Source: Candidatus Borkfalkia ceftriaxoniphila (GTDB lineage Bacteria; Bacillota; Clostridia; Christensenellales; Borkfalkiaceae). From it: 64,000 nucleotides of DNA. Both the position numbers and the translations under genes were made by a program. Location: the NCBI RefSeq assembly GCF_004134775.1, contig NZ_SDOZ01000002.1, forward strand, positions 186,001 through 250,000, written 5' to 3'. The notes below the pieces were generated by a model that made no database searches, had not been told where the DNA came from, and worked only from the letters and a program-made list of their open reading frames with translations. Shown one piece after another: positions 17,094 through 26,996 of this stretch; within the stretch, counting starts at the first letter, position 1; each line of letters begins with the position of its first letter.

Positions 17094-19139
17094 TTATTTT
17101 TTGCGGAAGAGAACGACGATTGCTCCCGCCACGAGGAGCGCGCCCAATGCGGACGCCGTCGCGGCGACGGCGGAACCGCATCCGCCCGACGCAGGTTCTT
17201 CCTTTTCCTCCGCCTTGACGGTGACCGTGCACGTTGCGGTCTTTCCGTTTTTGGTCGTGACCGTGATCGTAGCGGTGCCCGCTTTCACGGCGGTCACTTT
17301 TCCGTTTTCATCTACGGTAGCGACGCTTTCGTCGGAAGTCGTCCATTCGACCGCGTCATCCGCGCCCGACGGCGCGATCGTGGCGGTCAGCGTTTCGCTC
17401 GCGCCGACGGAAAGTTCAATCGCCGTCTTATTGAGCGTGACGGACGTCGCGGCCTCTTTGACGGTCAACGTAAACGTCGCAGTCTTGTCGCCGTCGAGCG
17501 CCTTCGCGGTGATGGTCGCCGTGCCCGCTTTGAGAGCGGTCACTTTCCCGTTTTCGTCTACGGTGGCGACGCTTTCGTCGGAGGAAGACCATTCGACCAT
17601 TCTATTGGTCGCGCCTGCGGGCGCGATCGTCGCGACCAGCGTTTCCGTATCCCCGACGGCGAGCGTGCCTTCGGTCTTGTTCAACGTAATATCCGTCACA
17701 GACGTCGTGGACAGTTTCTGCGTCGCCGCGCTGTAAGTGAACACCATATCCTGTTCCACGTAATAGCCCGTGGGGAATACCATGCCCGCCTTGATGGTGA
17801 TGACGTGATCCTCATCGAGCGCGATCAGCCCTGCGGGAATATAGATTTGCGCTTTGTTTTTGTTGTAGTGCAGCATGACGGCGGTCGATTTTGCCGCGTC
17901 GCCCTCGATGCCCGCCTGAATGGTGCGGATATCCTGTCCGTCTACCAAAATTTTGGTGAGAGCCGCCTCATACGCGCCCGAGGACACCGCTTTATCCACG
18001 CTCTCCACCGTTCTGCCCGTCGCATTGCTCAAAATCCATCTGGGCAGGCTGGCGTAGAAATTCGCGTTGCCCGCGCCCGCGTTGGTCTCGTCGCAGATAT
18101 CTTCATAAAATTCAAACGTGATGCTCTTGTTCGTCGCGTCGCCGCCGATGCTCCAGTCGTTGCCGAGCGTCTTGAAATGCAAGACCTTATCGCCCTCTGC
18201 GGGAATGACGGGGCTGACGGTCGTGACCCAGTAATCGTACGTCGCATAGTAGGTGCGGGTATACGCCTCTTTGAGTTCCAGACCCGAGGGCGTCGTCATC
18301 ACGTCGGCGGAGAAAGTCGTAAGATCCGCAAGCACTTCTTCGCCGTTCACTTCGGCACGGTCGTCGATGGTAAAGACGAGCGCGCTGCCCGTAGAATCGA
18401 TGCGGATCGCGTCGACGGGCTGAGAAAGTTTATTTTCCAGCGTATTCGCGGCGTTGATCTCCGTGACCGTCTTGCCGCCGAATTTGATTTTGCCCGCAAC
18501 GTCCGCATCCTTTTGCAGATCGTTCAGAACGTCGCCCGAGAACAAACTTTCAAACTTTAAAGTGAGTTGTTTGGAAGCATAATCTTTGAGGTTTTCCTCG
18601 ATCGCGACGAGCGGTTCCAGACCGCTGATCTTGATCGCGCCGTCGGCAGGCAGGACCGCCCAGTTGCCGTCAAGAGCCATGATGACCTTGTAATCTTCCG
18701 CGAGGGTAGCGTCGATCTTGGGAGAATCCGCCACGCACACAGCGTCGCCCTCGCCCGCCTTTACAAATCCCATGCCGGCGAGGAATTCCACCGTATCTCC
18801 TTTCTTGAATTGATAACCCGAAGTATAGATCCAGAACATATTGGAGCGCTGATGGATCTGTACCTGCGACGCGGGATCGCTTTCCTCGGCCTCGCTGACC
18901 AATACACCGTTGACTTTGATATGATCGCCGATCCCCGTCACCTTATCCGCGCGCTGGCAGTTTGCCGATAACCCTTCGATGGAAAAGGTCACGGATAACT
19001 GGGAGCCGCCTTCTTTACCGTTTGCCGTTGCAACGAACGTCTTTTGTTCGCTTTCCGCGGCAAAGACGGCTGCAAAACTCATCGACAGAACGAGCATGAC
19101 CGCAAGCGCGGCAAGCAGAACTTTTTTGAATCCTTTCAT
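17094..19139 (-). CDS. Surface protein: three novel modules, two BIG2 domains, Gly-Cys-Gly C-terminal anchor
   Basis: 681 residues. There is a signal peptide (1-28, ending AVFAAES). Three copies of an unrecognised module follow at about 47-160, 191-304 and 338-470. Each has a short beta strand, then an NG/DG turn with a short helix, a VxxH-type strand, and a closing F/V-rich strand; the third reads VDGQDIRTIQAG...VMLHYN...ITIKAGMVFPTGYY. Two BIG2 immunoglobulin-like domains follow (about 477-562 and 563-642). The C-terminus has GGCGS at about 652-656, a hydrophobic helix and RKK, which looks like a membrane-anchor or sorting signal. It is the last gene of locus B, before the terminator. The likely role is cell-surface glycan or polymer binding. 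Confidence 0.75.
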   Translation of the reverse strand: MKGFKKVLLAALAVMLVLSMSFAAVFAAESEQKTFVATANGKEGGSQLSVTFSIEGLSANCQRADKVTGIGDHIKVNGVLVSEAEESDPASQVQIHQRSNMFWIYTSGYQFKKGDTVEFLAGMGFVKAGEGDAVCVADSPKIDATLAEDYKVIMALDGNWAVLPADGAIKISGLEPLVAIEENLKDYASKQLTLKFESLFSGDVLNDLQKDADVAGKIKFGGKTVTEINAANTLENKLSQPVDAIRIDSTGSALVFTIDDRAEVNGEEVLADLTTFSADVMTTPSGLELKEAYTRTYYATYDYWVTTVSPVIPAEGDKVLHFKTLGNDWSIGGDATNKSITFEFYEDICDETNAGAGNANFYASLPRWILSNATGRTVESVDKAVSSGAYEAALTKILVDGQDIRTIQAGIEGDAAKSTAVMLHYNKNKAQIYIPAGLIALDEDHVITIKAGMVFPTGYYVEQDMVFTYSAATQKLSTTSVTDITLNKTEGTLAVGDTETLVATIAPAGATNRMVEWSSSDESVATVDENGKVTALKAGTATITAKALDGDKTATFTLTVKEAATSVTLNKTAIELSVGASETLTATIAPSGADDAVEWTTSDESVATVDENGKVTAVKAGTATITVTTKNGKTATCTVTVKAEEKEEPASGGCGSAVAATASALGALLVAGAIVVLFRKK
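17290..17580. repeat. Near-identical DNA repeats encoding the two BIG2 domains
   Basis: The stretch around 17293-17335 recurs with very few differences around 17536-17580 (both encode DESVATVDENGKVTA). This points to a recent internal duplication within the surface-protein gene. Confidence 0.7.
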
Positions 19140-19198
19140 ATTTCCTCCTGATGATTATTTATTTTGCGCCCGTCCGGAAACGGGCGCATTTTACACAG

Positions 19199-21271
19199 TT
19201 ATTTTTTGCGACGCAGTGCGAACGCCGCGCCTGCAATCGCGAGCGCCGCCGCGGGGAGCGAGATCGCTGCGGCTACGCCGCCGCAGCCCTTTCCGCCGCC
19301 GTTCCCTTGATCGCCGTCCCCGTCGTCGGGTTTGCCGCCCTCGTCGGGAAGTTTATCCACGATATTGACGTAAAACACGTCGGTGTACGTTTCCCCGTAA
19401 ATATCGACGGTATAGACGGTGAATTTCAGTTCGCCGTAATCTTTACCGCTCAAAAACTTTTCGCCTGAAATCACGATCGTGCCGACCGTCGAATCCCCTT
19501 CGGGCGCAACGAAGGTGTAGCGCGAGGAAGAGAGCCCGCCGCCGTTCACTTTCTGGAACGTTCCGTTGTGGATATCCACTTTGATCTCCAGATCGGCGGT
19601 ATCGCCTTTCTTGTAATAATAGGTTTCTTTTTCCACTTCGGGAGGTACGGTCGCCTCGCCCGCGTCGCGGACGAGTATATTAATCTGCTCGCTCCCTCCG
19701 TCGTTTTTGGCGAACAACGTGTTCTGACCCGCAGAGAAAGAGGCGAACGCGCCCGATTTCACCGTCAGTTTTTTCTCCGCAGCGTCATATTCGTACTGCG
19801 AGGCGTCGACCGCCTGCGTGCACGCGCCGTCGTAATAGAGCGCGAGCGCGCCGTTCGCATTTTCGTAATTTTCCAGTCCGACGACGACAGGATCGCTGCT
19901 GCCGACGAGATAGGAATAACTGTTTTCCGCATCGGTGATCTTAGGCGCGTTGACGCCCTTGACGACGACCTTGTTTTCCTTATTGGGATTGGCGGGCGTA
20001 CCGATAAAGTGGAAATACGGATATACCTTGCCGCTCTTGAAATCCGAGCGCTTGGGCTGGATACTCTCGAAAAGAACGGTATTGTTATACGTCCATTTCG
20101 TGCCCTCTTCCCCGATCTCGATGACGATGGTATCGAGGTTGCTCCTGTCCTTATAGCCGCCCGCGCCCGCTCTCGTGACGTAAGCGACGGTGTTCTGTTC
20201 GATCTGCGGCTGCGCCATGCCCGAAACCGTCTGGAACATGACGCCGTAATCCGAGTTCATATTGTTCGAGCCGTACGATTTTTTCAGATCGCCGCGCGCG
20301 TGCTCCCCGTCCTGTTCCAGATAATACACCATTCTGTCGAGATTGCCGTAGGGCGTCTCGCCGAGAGCGATCGCCCACCAGACCGCCATGGTGTTGACGA
20401 TCTCGTACTGCGCTTCGATCACGATGGGTTTGGTCACGTCGAATCCCTTCACGTTGACGAGATTTTCGCGCACGCGCGCCTCGGAGCCGTTATACTGCCC
20501 CATTCTGCCGTCCTTGATGTCGTAGACGGTCGTGCCGTCCGCATTTTCCGTCACTTTCGTTGCGCCCAGCGTGCCCCATTCGTCATGGTAGATAAAGGAA
20601 GTCAGATCTTTGTCGGACACGCCGATGATCTCGTATTTGTGCGACGACGCGGCGTTTTTGGAAGAAACGGTCAGCGTTGCGGCGGAAAGATCCAGCGACG
20701 CGTACTTAGCCACGGGCACAGCCGTCAGATCGTCGAACGATACGTATAAAAAGTCTCCTTCCTTGCGGATCTGCATGGAATGGATCTGCGAATGTACGTT
20801 GACGTAGGTTTCGAACGATTCCGCATAGTCGCGCTTTTCGCCGTCGAGATAGGTCACTTCAACGAGCATTTTCGCCTTGGCGATCGCGCGCCCGTCGTTG
20901 TTCGCGTACATGGCGTACACCTTGACTTCCACGCCCTTGCCGTTCTGCAAAGCGGTGAACTTCAGATAATCGGTGTCGTTTAAAAACGCCGTCGGTTCGT
21001 TGTTTTCCACGTGCAGAGGGAAATACGATTCGTCCATAAAGGCGACGGATACTTTCGCGCCTTTGACGAAATCCACCTCCTGCGCGTACGTGACGCCGTG
21101 TTCTTCGCCCGTCGCGTTGGTGACGAGCGTGCCGCCCAGTTCGCCCGCAGCGACAGTCACGCCGTCGCCGCTCCAATCGGGCTCTGCGGCGTACGCCGAC
21201 AGGGCGAGCCCCGTCAGGCAGGATACGAGAAGGACGACGGATAAAATCGTCAGTAACAATTTTCTTTTCAT
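19199..21271 (-). CDS. Secreted surface protein with beta-sandwich modules and Gly-Cys-Gly C-terminal anchor
   Basis: 690 residues. The signal peptide is about 1-28 (ALSAYAAEP). The first roughly 420 residues are beta-rich and may form lectin-like sandwiches (SQIHSMQIRKEGDFLYVSF; WTYNNTVLFESIQP). Two modules follow that resemble X2-type carbohydrate-associated domains (about 425-545 and 550-650), with YYYKKGDTADLEI and YGELKFTVYTVD. The tail is GGGKGCGG, a hydrophobic helix and RRKK, the same design as the neighbouring surface protein. I do not recognise a catalytic domain. It lies between the GH99/71-like lipoproteins and the BIG2 protein, so a glycan-binding role at the envelope is inferred. 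Confidence 0.65.
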   Translation of the reverse strand: MKRKLLLTILSVVLLVSCLTGLALSAYAAEPDWSGDGVTVAAGELGGTLVTNATGEEHGVTYAQEVDFVKGAKVSVAFMDESYFPLHVENNEPTAFLNDTDYLKFTALQNGKGVEVKVYAMYANNDGRAIAKAKMLVEVTYLDGEKRDYAESFETYVNVHSQIHSMQIRKEGDFLYVSFDDLTAVPVAKYASLDLSAATLTVSSKNAASSHKYEIIGVSDKDLTSFIYHDEWGTLGATKVTENADGTTVYDIKDGRMGQYNGSEARVRENLVNVKGFDVTKPIVIEAQYEIVNTMAVWWAIALGETPYGNLDRMVYYLEQDGEHARGDLKKSYGSNNMNSDYGVMFQTVSGMAQPQIEQNTVAYVTRAGAGGYKDRSNLDTIVIEIGEEGTKWTYNNTVLFESIQPKRSDFKSGKVYPYFHFIGTPANPNKENKVVVKGVNAPKITDAENSYSYLVGSSDPVVVGLENYENANGALALYYDGACTQAVDASQYEYDAAEKKLTVKSGAFASFSAGQNTLFAKNDGGSEQINILVRDAGEATVPPEVEKETYYYKKGDTADLEIKVDIHNGTFQKVNGGGLSSSRYTFVAPEGDSTVGTIVISGEKFLSGKDYGELKFTVYTVDIYGETYTDVFYVNIVDKLPDEGGKPDDGDGDQGNGGGKGCGGVAAAISLPAAALAIAGAAFALRRKK

Positions 21272-21287
21272 AGATTCCTCCGAACTG

Positions 21288-23291
21288 TTATTTGCCGCGA
21301 TAGGCGTATTTCAGCCTGCCGACGGGCGCGACGTCGCCGCTCGTATAATAACTTTCGATATTTTCCGGTTGGGTGACGTTATCCGCGACTTTGAAGTTGA
21401 TGCGGAATTCTCCTTGGATCCCCAGCGCCGCGCGGGGAATGCGAAATTGCATATATTTGCCGTTATACGTATATAAGCCCGATTTTTCCGCTTGATATTC
21501 CACTTTGCCGTCGGGCGAACAATTGTACTTTTCCACCGAAGCGACGCCCTTTTCGTTTTTCGTGCGGCCGACGATATAATCGAATCCTTTGAAAGAGTTT
21601 TCGTTTACGCCCTCCACGTCGATGAGCAGTGTCATGGAATTTTTCTTGGTTAAATCGATCTTCATGTCCTCCGTCGTTTCGACGAGGAAATACACGTAAT
21701 TCGCATCGGACGAAACGCGCACCTGGGAAATGTCGTTGATGAGCGAATTATCCACGTACGTTTCCGTGCCCGATATGTTGATGAAATTGCGGTTGGTCTC
21801 GCCCGTAAGGTCGAAATACACGCTGGAAACCGCGTTCCACTGGGTAAGCCCCTTTTCGATATCGATGCTCTTGACCGATCCGTAAGGAAGTTCCGTTACC
21901 TTGTTGCCCTTATAATTGCGCACGTTGCGCATCAACTGCAAAAAGGCGTTGTCGCCGTAGCCGTTCTTCACCATTTCCACATCGCGGGAAAACTCTTCGT
22001 TGAAAGTATCCACGAAATAGGGACGGTTGTAGTTGCCCGCCGTGAAATACTCCCCGTTGCCGGGCTGCCCGATGGATTTGAGGGCGCACCATTCGTTCCA
22101 GCCCGTCACGAACGTATATTTGGGGTCTGCGTTGATCGCATTCTGCCACTGCTCTTCGAAATTTTTGCCGCTGCGGACAGCCTCGTCGCTGTGGTCGGGT
22201 CCGTCCTCGGTCGTATAGCCCCTGCCCCACATGGTATCCATCAGTTCCTCGCCCTTATACGTCTTGTCTGCGAGGACCGCGTCGGAGAAGGGAAGGCGGT
22301 TGTGCTGTCCCGTGGATACGTTCATCACCGTTTCTTCGCCTGCGCCGTACACGTGCTGGGGGCGCGTCCAGTCGATCCAGGGCCAGCCGTTCTCGTAATT
22401 TTGGCTGGTCGGCCACTGCGATTCCTTGAATTCGAAGAATTCGAGCATATCGGGATCGGTGACGCGGTGGAGATCGTTCGTGCCGTTCACCATGCCCGCC
22501 GAAGGGTTTGTCGGATCCGTCACCGCGGCGATGAGCGGTTTCCCGTTGGGACAGAACCACAATTCCTTGTACTTTTCGTCCTTGTAAATGCCGTTCTTTT
22601 TCAGTTCGCTCGCGTTGTCGGGCGCCTTGTCGCCGTAGCCCTCGTATAAAATTTTGATGACGTCCTTGGACTGGCTGTTGCAGTAAAACATAAATTTCGG
22701 TACGGGCCAGCCCTGCGTGCGCATATCCTCCATTATGGGAAGGATATCCGCGACCACGTCGAGATAATCGAAACCGTTGGTCGCGTCGAACACGAGGAAA
22801 TCGATGCCCGCATAGCAGAACAACTCCATGTGACGGCGGATGACCCAGGGGTCGCGCGAATTGTAGTAGCCGTAATAAGGCTCGCCCCAATAGTGGTACT
22901 GACCGGGAGGGCTGACTTCGTTGTACGCCGTATTCCAGAGGGAATCGGGATCGTCGTTCAAAAGTTTGGTAATGTCGTAGGTCCCGCCCTGCTGGCCGCC
23001 GTGCTGCCCGAACCAGAGCACGTACCACATTCCCACATACCTGTCCTTATCCTCTTTCATGCCGTCGATCAGATCGACCGTGCGGCCGTAATCGTCCGTC
23101 GAGCAGACAAGATTGACGGTATCCTGCGGGGAGAGGACGGAGGCCTGCAACTCCCCGTCCGTATCAAACTTGTTATCGTCCAACGTTTCCTCCTTTGTGC
23201 CGCCGCTGCCTTTGGGACTGCATCCGAACCCGAAAGCCGAAACCATGCAAAAGCACAGCAGCAGACTGATGATCTTTATGAATTTTCTCAT
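21288..23291 (-). CDS. GH99/GH71-like lipoprotein with C-terminal carbohydrate-binding-like domain (copy 1)
   Basis: 667 residues. It has a lipoprotein signal with C24 (AFGFGCSPKG). The central domain (about 75-450) resembles GH99/GH71 barrels: RYVGMWYVLWFGQHGG, GEPYYGYYNSRDPWVIRRHM, GIDFLVFDATNGFDYLDV, FVTGWNEWCALK and RPYFVDTFNEEFSRD. The C-terminal domain (about 480-667) is beta-rich and looks like a CBM9/DOMON-type fold. It is predicted to cut or bind extracellular alpha-mannan-like or related glycan. A paralogue is encoded immediately upstream. The transporter genes come first in the same operon. Substrate and catalytic residues cannot be fixed here. Confidence 0.7.
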   Translation of the reverse strand: MRKFIKIISLLLCFCMVSAFGFGCSPKGSGGTKEETLDDNKFDTDGELQASVLSPQDTVNLVCSTDDYGRTVDLIDGMKEDKDRYVGMWYVLWFGQHGGQQGGTYDITKLLNDDPDSLWNTAYNEVSPPGQYHYWGEPYYGYYNSRDPWVIRRHMELFCYAGIDFLVFDATNGFDYLDVVADILPIMEDMRTQGWPVPKFMFYCNSQSKDVIKILYEGYGDKAPDNASELKKNGIYKDEKYKELWFCPNGKPLIAAVTDPTNPSAGMVNGTNDLHRVTDPDMLEFFEFKESQWPTSQNYENGWPWIDWTRPQHVYGAGEETVMNVSTGQHNRLPFSDAVLADKTYKGEELMDTMWGRGYTTEDGPDHSDEAVRSGKNFEEQWQNAINADPKYTFVTGWNEWCALKSIGQPGNGEYFTAGNYNRPYFVDTFNEEFSRDVEMVKNGYGDNAFLQLMRNVRNYKGNKVTELPYGSVKSIDIEKGLTQWNAVSSVYFDLTGETNRNFINISGTETYVDNSLINDISQVRVSSDANYVYFLVETTEDMKIDLTKKNSMTLLIDVEGVNENSFKGFDYIVGRTKNEKGVASVEKYNCSPDGKVEYQAEKSGLYTYNGKYMQFRIPRAALGIQGEFRINFKVADNVTQPENIESYYTSGDVAPVGRLKYAYRGK

Positions 23292-23320
23292 CTGAACCTC
23301 CTTTCCTTATAGAATGACTC

Positions 23321-25165
23321 TCACTTTTTCGAAGCGTAATCGTAACTGAGCCTGCCGATGGGCGCGCTGTCGCCCGAAACATAGTAATCCATGATATCCT
23401 GCGGATTCGAGATATGGTCGGTCACCTTTACTTTGAGAGAAAGGGACTTGGAATCTTTCAGCCCCAGCGCTTTCAGAGGCACTTTGACGATGATCTGGTT
23501 GCCCGAAACGCGGTATTCCGCTTTTCCCGCCTCGGAAAACGCATAGCCGCCCGTGCTCTTTTCCACCGAAGTCGTGCCGTCCGACGAGGGATGACGGTTG
23601 ACGACGAAATCGTATCCTTCAAAGGTCTTGTTCTTTTCGTTTCCCGTGCCGAGCAGGATATTCATCCAACTTTCGTCGCCCTGCTCGTAAGAAGTGACGG
23701 GCGCGAGCGTCGAAATTTTCAGATACAGATATTCCGAATCGTTGGCGATCTGAATATCCGTAATGTCGTTGCGGGCGCTCGTATCCGTATAGTGGTATTC
23801 GGGCGTATCGACGATGCCGCGGTAGTCGCGCACCATGGCGTCCCCCGCGAAATCCTTATACGTGTACAGCCCTTCCCATTCGCCGAACGAATCGAGCGAT
23901 TTCGCCGCGAATTTCTGGCGGTAATTTTTATCTTCTTCGTACTTGTAGGCGCGTATATTCTTAAGCGTCTGCAAATAGAAATTATCGCCGTAGCCGCCTT
24001 TCATGGGCTCGATGTCGCGGGAATATTCCTCGTTGAACGCGTCCACGAAATACACTTTCTGTTCGGTCGCGGAAACCTTTTCCGCAAATTTGATCATCGT
24101 CCATTCGTTCCAGCCCGTCACAAACGCGATGTCTACGTCTTTGCCCGCGCTTTCCATATCGAATACCGTCTGCCACTGCGACTGATAATTGAGCCCTTCC
24201 CGCATGCGCGAAGAATCGTTTTTCATGGTATCCATGTCGAATCCTCTGCCGCGGTTTCCGAAATCTTCGTTGCTCATTTTGGAAGAAGTGTGCTGTGCGA
24301 CGGAAACGGAAACGATGCCGTTGTGATCGTATTGCGGATACTCGAACTCGATCCAGGGGAAAGAATTTTCCTGCGGATTTTTGTCGGGCCACTGCGCCTG
24401 ACGGAAATCGAAATATTCGTTGATGAGCCATTGGTCGCGTTCCGCGTCCTCGCCCTCGAAGGAAAAATTCCATTTATCGCCGATGATCATTGGCTTTCCT
24501 TCAGGGCTGAACCACAGATCGGGGTAGTAGGAATCGTTTTCCTCGCCCGCGGCGGGCTCGGTATAGTACGTATCGTAGATCTGCCATGCGGTCTGCTTGC
24601 TCGAACTGTTGGTGAACCAAACCACTTTGGGAACGTCCCACCCCTGTTTCTGATATTTATCGAGCGTTTTTAAGACTTGTTGATAGGAAGAGTGATACAA
24701 AACGGCGTTGGTCGCGTCGAATACGAGGAAATCCACGCCGAGCATGGTCAGCATTTCCACGTGGCGGTCGACGACCCACGGGTCGCTCGAATTATAGTAG
24801 CCGAACAGCGGCTCCCCCCACACGTGATAGGCGTTTACGGGACTGTCCGTCGTATTGTACGGATCCCAGAGCGCGTCGGGATTTTCCTCCAACAGTTTGG
24901 TCACGTCGTACACGCCCCTGTGATGCGCGCCCATCCAGTTGAAATAGAACATGCCGACGTAGCGGTCTTTATCGGTCTTTTGACCCGAAGAGCGTTCGGT
25001 CTTTCTGCCGAGCGCGTCGGTCGCGACGGTATTGAGAAGAGTGAACTGCTGATCGGAAATATCGCCCAGCGTATCGATCGAGTTTTCTTTGCCGCAGCCC
25101 GCCGCCGAAAGGGCGAACGCCGCGGTGAGCAGGAAAGATAAACAGATGAATGCGATCTTTTTCAT
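23321..25165 (-). CDS. GH99/GH71-like lipoprotein (copy 2)
   Basis: 614 residues from ATG 25165. A GTG nine bases upstream is possible, but AGGTG sits six bases before 25165. The lipobox is SAAGC. It is clearly paralogous to the downstream copy: DRYVGMFYFNWMGAHH, GEPLFGYYNSSDPWVVDRHVEML, VDFLVFDATNAVLYH, FVTGWNEWTMIKF and YFVDAFNEEYSRDIE align block for block, as does the C-terminal beta domain ending SAPIGRLSYDYASKK. The two copies differ enough that the duplication is not recent. It follows the permease genes by 13 bp. Both are probably exported enzymes acting on one glycan at different linkages or sizes. Confidence 0.7.
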   Translation of the reverse strand: MKKIAFICLSFLLTAAFALSAAGCGKENSIDTLGDISDQQFTLLNTVATDALGRKTERSSGQKTDKDRYVGMFYFNWMGAHHRGVYDVTKLLEENPDALWDPYNTTDSPVNAYHVWGEPLFGYYNSSDPWVVDRHVEMLTMLGVDFLVFDATNAVLYHSSYQQVLKTLDKYQKQGWDVPKVVWFTNSSSKQTAWQIYDTYYTEPAAGEENDSYYPDLWFSPEGKPMIIGDKWNFSFEGEDAERDQWLINEYFDFRQAQWPDKNPQENSFPWIEFEYPQYDHNGIVSVSVAQHTSSKMSNEDFGNRGRGFDMDTMKNDSSRMREGLNYQSQWQTVFDMESAGKDVDIAFVTGWNEWTMIKFAEKVSATEQKVYFVDAFNEEYSRDIEPMKGGYGDNFYLQTLKNIRAYKYEEDKNYRQKFAAKSLDSFGEWEGLYTYKDFAGDAMVRDYRGIVDTPEYHYTDTSARNDITDIQIANDSEYLYLKISTLAPVTSYEQGDESWMNILLGTGNEKNKTFEGYDFVVNRHPSSDGTTSVEKSTGGYAFSEAGKAEYRVSGNQIIVKVPLKALGLKDSKSLSLKVKVTDHISNPQDIMDYYVSGDSAPIGRLSYDYASKK

Positions 25166-25178
25166 AAATTGCACCTTT

Positions 25179-26072
25179 TCAGCCTTTCAGCCCGTCTACG
25201 GCGACGCCTTCGATGAGCTGTTTCTGGAAGAGAATAAAGAAGATCATCGGCAATATGGACATAAACACGCCCGAAGCCATTCTGAGATTTTCCTTGTCCT
25301 TGGTCACGTTCTGCACTGTCACGTCCTGGTAGATCTTAAAGGCGAGCGTTTCCTTGCCCTCCTGATTCATGTACAGGAGCGGGCCGTAGAAATCGCCCCA
25401 GTAGGCGTTGAATACGCTGACCATGACGAAGATGAGCACGGGAATACACAGCGGCACGGTGATCAGGAGATATCTTTGAAAGAGATTCGCGCCGTCCAGC
25501 CGCGCCGCGTTGTCCATTTCGTTGGGAATGCCCTTCATGAACTGGCGTATCAGAAAAATGTAGATCGCGCCGCCGCCGAAAAAGTTCGGGATCACGAAGG
25601 GAAGTATGGTGTTCGTCCAGCCGAGATTGGTGTACATGACGTAGAGCGGGATCTGCGTGACCACGCCGGGGATCATCATGGTCGCAAGCATGACCGCGAA
25701 CAAGAGCCCGCTGCCGAGAAATTTGATCTTTGCGAATCCGTACGCCACCAACGACGCCGAACACGGCACGACGATCACGTTGATCCCGACGATGAGCACG
25801 GTGCGCAGAAACGCCTTGATGTAATCGCCTTCGAAGAACATGCTCCACCCCTGCACCGAAAAAGGCGCGGGCCAGAATTCCACGGGATACAGTTTTACCT
25901 GATCGGACGTCATGAAACTTCTGATAAACATATAGAAATAGGGAAACACCAATACGATCGCCAAAATGATCAGAACGGCATATTGCAGCGTGCGCGTCAA
26001 GCCCCGCGCCGCGCGCGTGTTGCGGAAATTCGTAAGATTCGGAGAGTTCTTCGTATGTTCCATGTCAGGCAT
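25179..26072 (-). CDS. Sugar ABC transporter permease, MalG type (locus B)
   Basis: 297 residues with six predicted membrane helices. It has the binding-protein-dependent transport EAA loop, MDNAARLDGANLFQRYLLITVP, which contacts the ATPase, and ends with EGVAVDGLKG, the usual CUT1 MalG-family C-terminus. It pairs with the overlapping upstream permease to form the membrane channel for an oligosaccharide. It overlaps the upstream gene by 8 bp. No ATPase gene is in the operon. Confidence 0.93.
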   Translation of the reverse strand: MPDMEHTKNSPNLTNFRNTRAARGLTRTLQYAVLIILAIVLVFPYFYMFIRSFMTSDQVKLYPVEFWPAPFSVQGWSMFFEGDYIKAFLRTVLIVGINVIVVPCSASLVAYGFAKIKFLGSGLLFAVMLATMMIPGVVTQIPLYVMYTNLGWTNTILPFVIPNFFGGGAIYIFLIRQFMKGIPNEMDNAARLDGANLFQRYLLITVPLCIPVLIFVMVSVFNAYWGDFYGPLLYMNQEGKETLAFKIYQDVTVQNVTKDKENLRMASGVFMSILPMIFFILFQKQLIEGVAVDGLKG

Positions 26073-26991
26073 CCTCCCCGTAATACACCCACTTGCTCGT
26101 CTTGAACACGACGGCGGTCAGCGCCGCGATGATGATAAACAGTACCCATGCGAGCGCGCAGGCATACCCCAGCGAATAATATTCGAACGCTTCTTTGTAA
26201 ATTTTAACGGCATAAAAATAGATGGAACCTTCCATACCCTTGCCGCCCTGCGGCGCGAAGATCATCGTGGAATTGATCTGCAGACTGCCGATGATGCCCG
26301 TCACGAGATTGTAGAAGATCATGGAAGTGCTCATGGGTATGGTGATGGAAACGAGCCTGCGCATCGCGCCCGCGCCGTCGATCTTCGCAGCCTCGTACAG
26401 CGCGGTCGGAATATTTTTAAACGCGGCGATCCACAGGACCATGCCCCCGCCTACGCCCCAAAGCCCCATGACGATGACAGCGAACATGGATGTGCTCGCC
26501 GCCGAGAAAAAGGGATTGGGCGGAATGTTGAAAAGGCTTAAAATGGTATTGAGCGCGCCCGTATCGGACATGATGTCTTTCCAGATGACGCTCGACACGA
26601 CGCCGGGGATCATGCAGGGAAGATAGTAAAACACGCGGAATACGGTGACGCCCTTCACCTGCATATTGACCAGAAGCGCGACGAAGTAAGAAAGCACCAG
26701 CATGAGCGGCACGCTGATGACCGCGTACAGCACGGTGTTGGACAGAACTTTGTAAAATTCGGTATCGATCTTAAAGATCTGTTCATAGTTGCCCCAGCCC
26801 GCGAATTCGAAGGTGTTGAACCCCGAAAAATCGAAAAAACTGTAATAGAGCGATTGTATCATCGGATAGATGGTAAAGACAAGAATGCCGATCGTCAGCG
26901 GCAACGTGAATAACCATCCCGAATAATTGGTGCGCAGCACCTGTTTGACTTGCTTGCCTAATTTCACGGCAGCGCTGTTTTTTTCTTTCAT
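26065..26991 (-). CDS. Sugar ABC transporter permease, MalF/UgpA type (locus B)
   Basis: 308 residues, six predicted membrane segments after a short basic cytoplasmic N-terminus. The EAA loop is ALYEAAKIDGAGAMRRLVSI. The sequence ends FKTSKWVYYGEDA, a tail typical of this CUT1 subfamily and also seen in locus A. It starts 5 bp after the binding-protein stop and overlaps the MalG-type gene. It imports a sugar delivered by the lipoprotein encoded upstream. Confidence 0.93.
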   Translation of the reverse strand: MKEKNSAAVKLGKQVKQVLRTNYSGWLFTLPLTIGILVFTIYPMIQSLYYSFFDFSGFNTFEFAGWGNYEQIFKIDTEFYKVLSNTVLYAVISVPLMLVLSYFVALLVNMQVKGVTVFRVFYYLPCMIPGVVSSVIWKDIMSDTGALNTILSLFNIPPNPFFSAASTSMFAVIVMGLWGVGGGMVLWIAAFKNIPTALYEAAKIDGAGAMRRLVSITIPMSTSMIFYNLVTGIIGSLQINSTMIFAPQGGKGMEGSIYFYAVKIYKEAFEYYSLGYACALAWVLFIIIAALTAVVFKTSKWVYYGEDA

Positions 26992-26996
26992 GTATG

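Noticed and set aside
17290..17580. CRISPR-like or tandem repeat array
   Set aside because: There are only two units and they encode in-frame BIG2 domains; no spacers or cas genes are present anywhere in the window.
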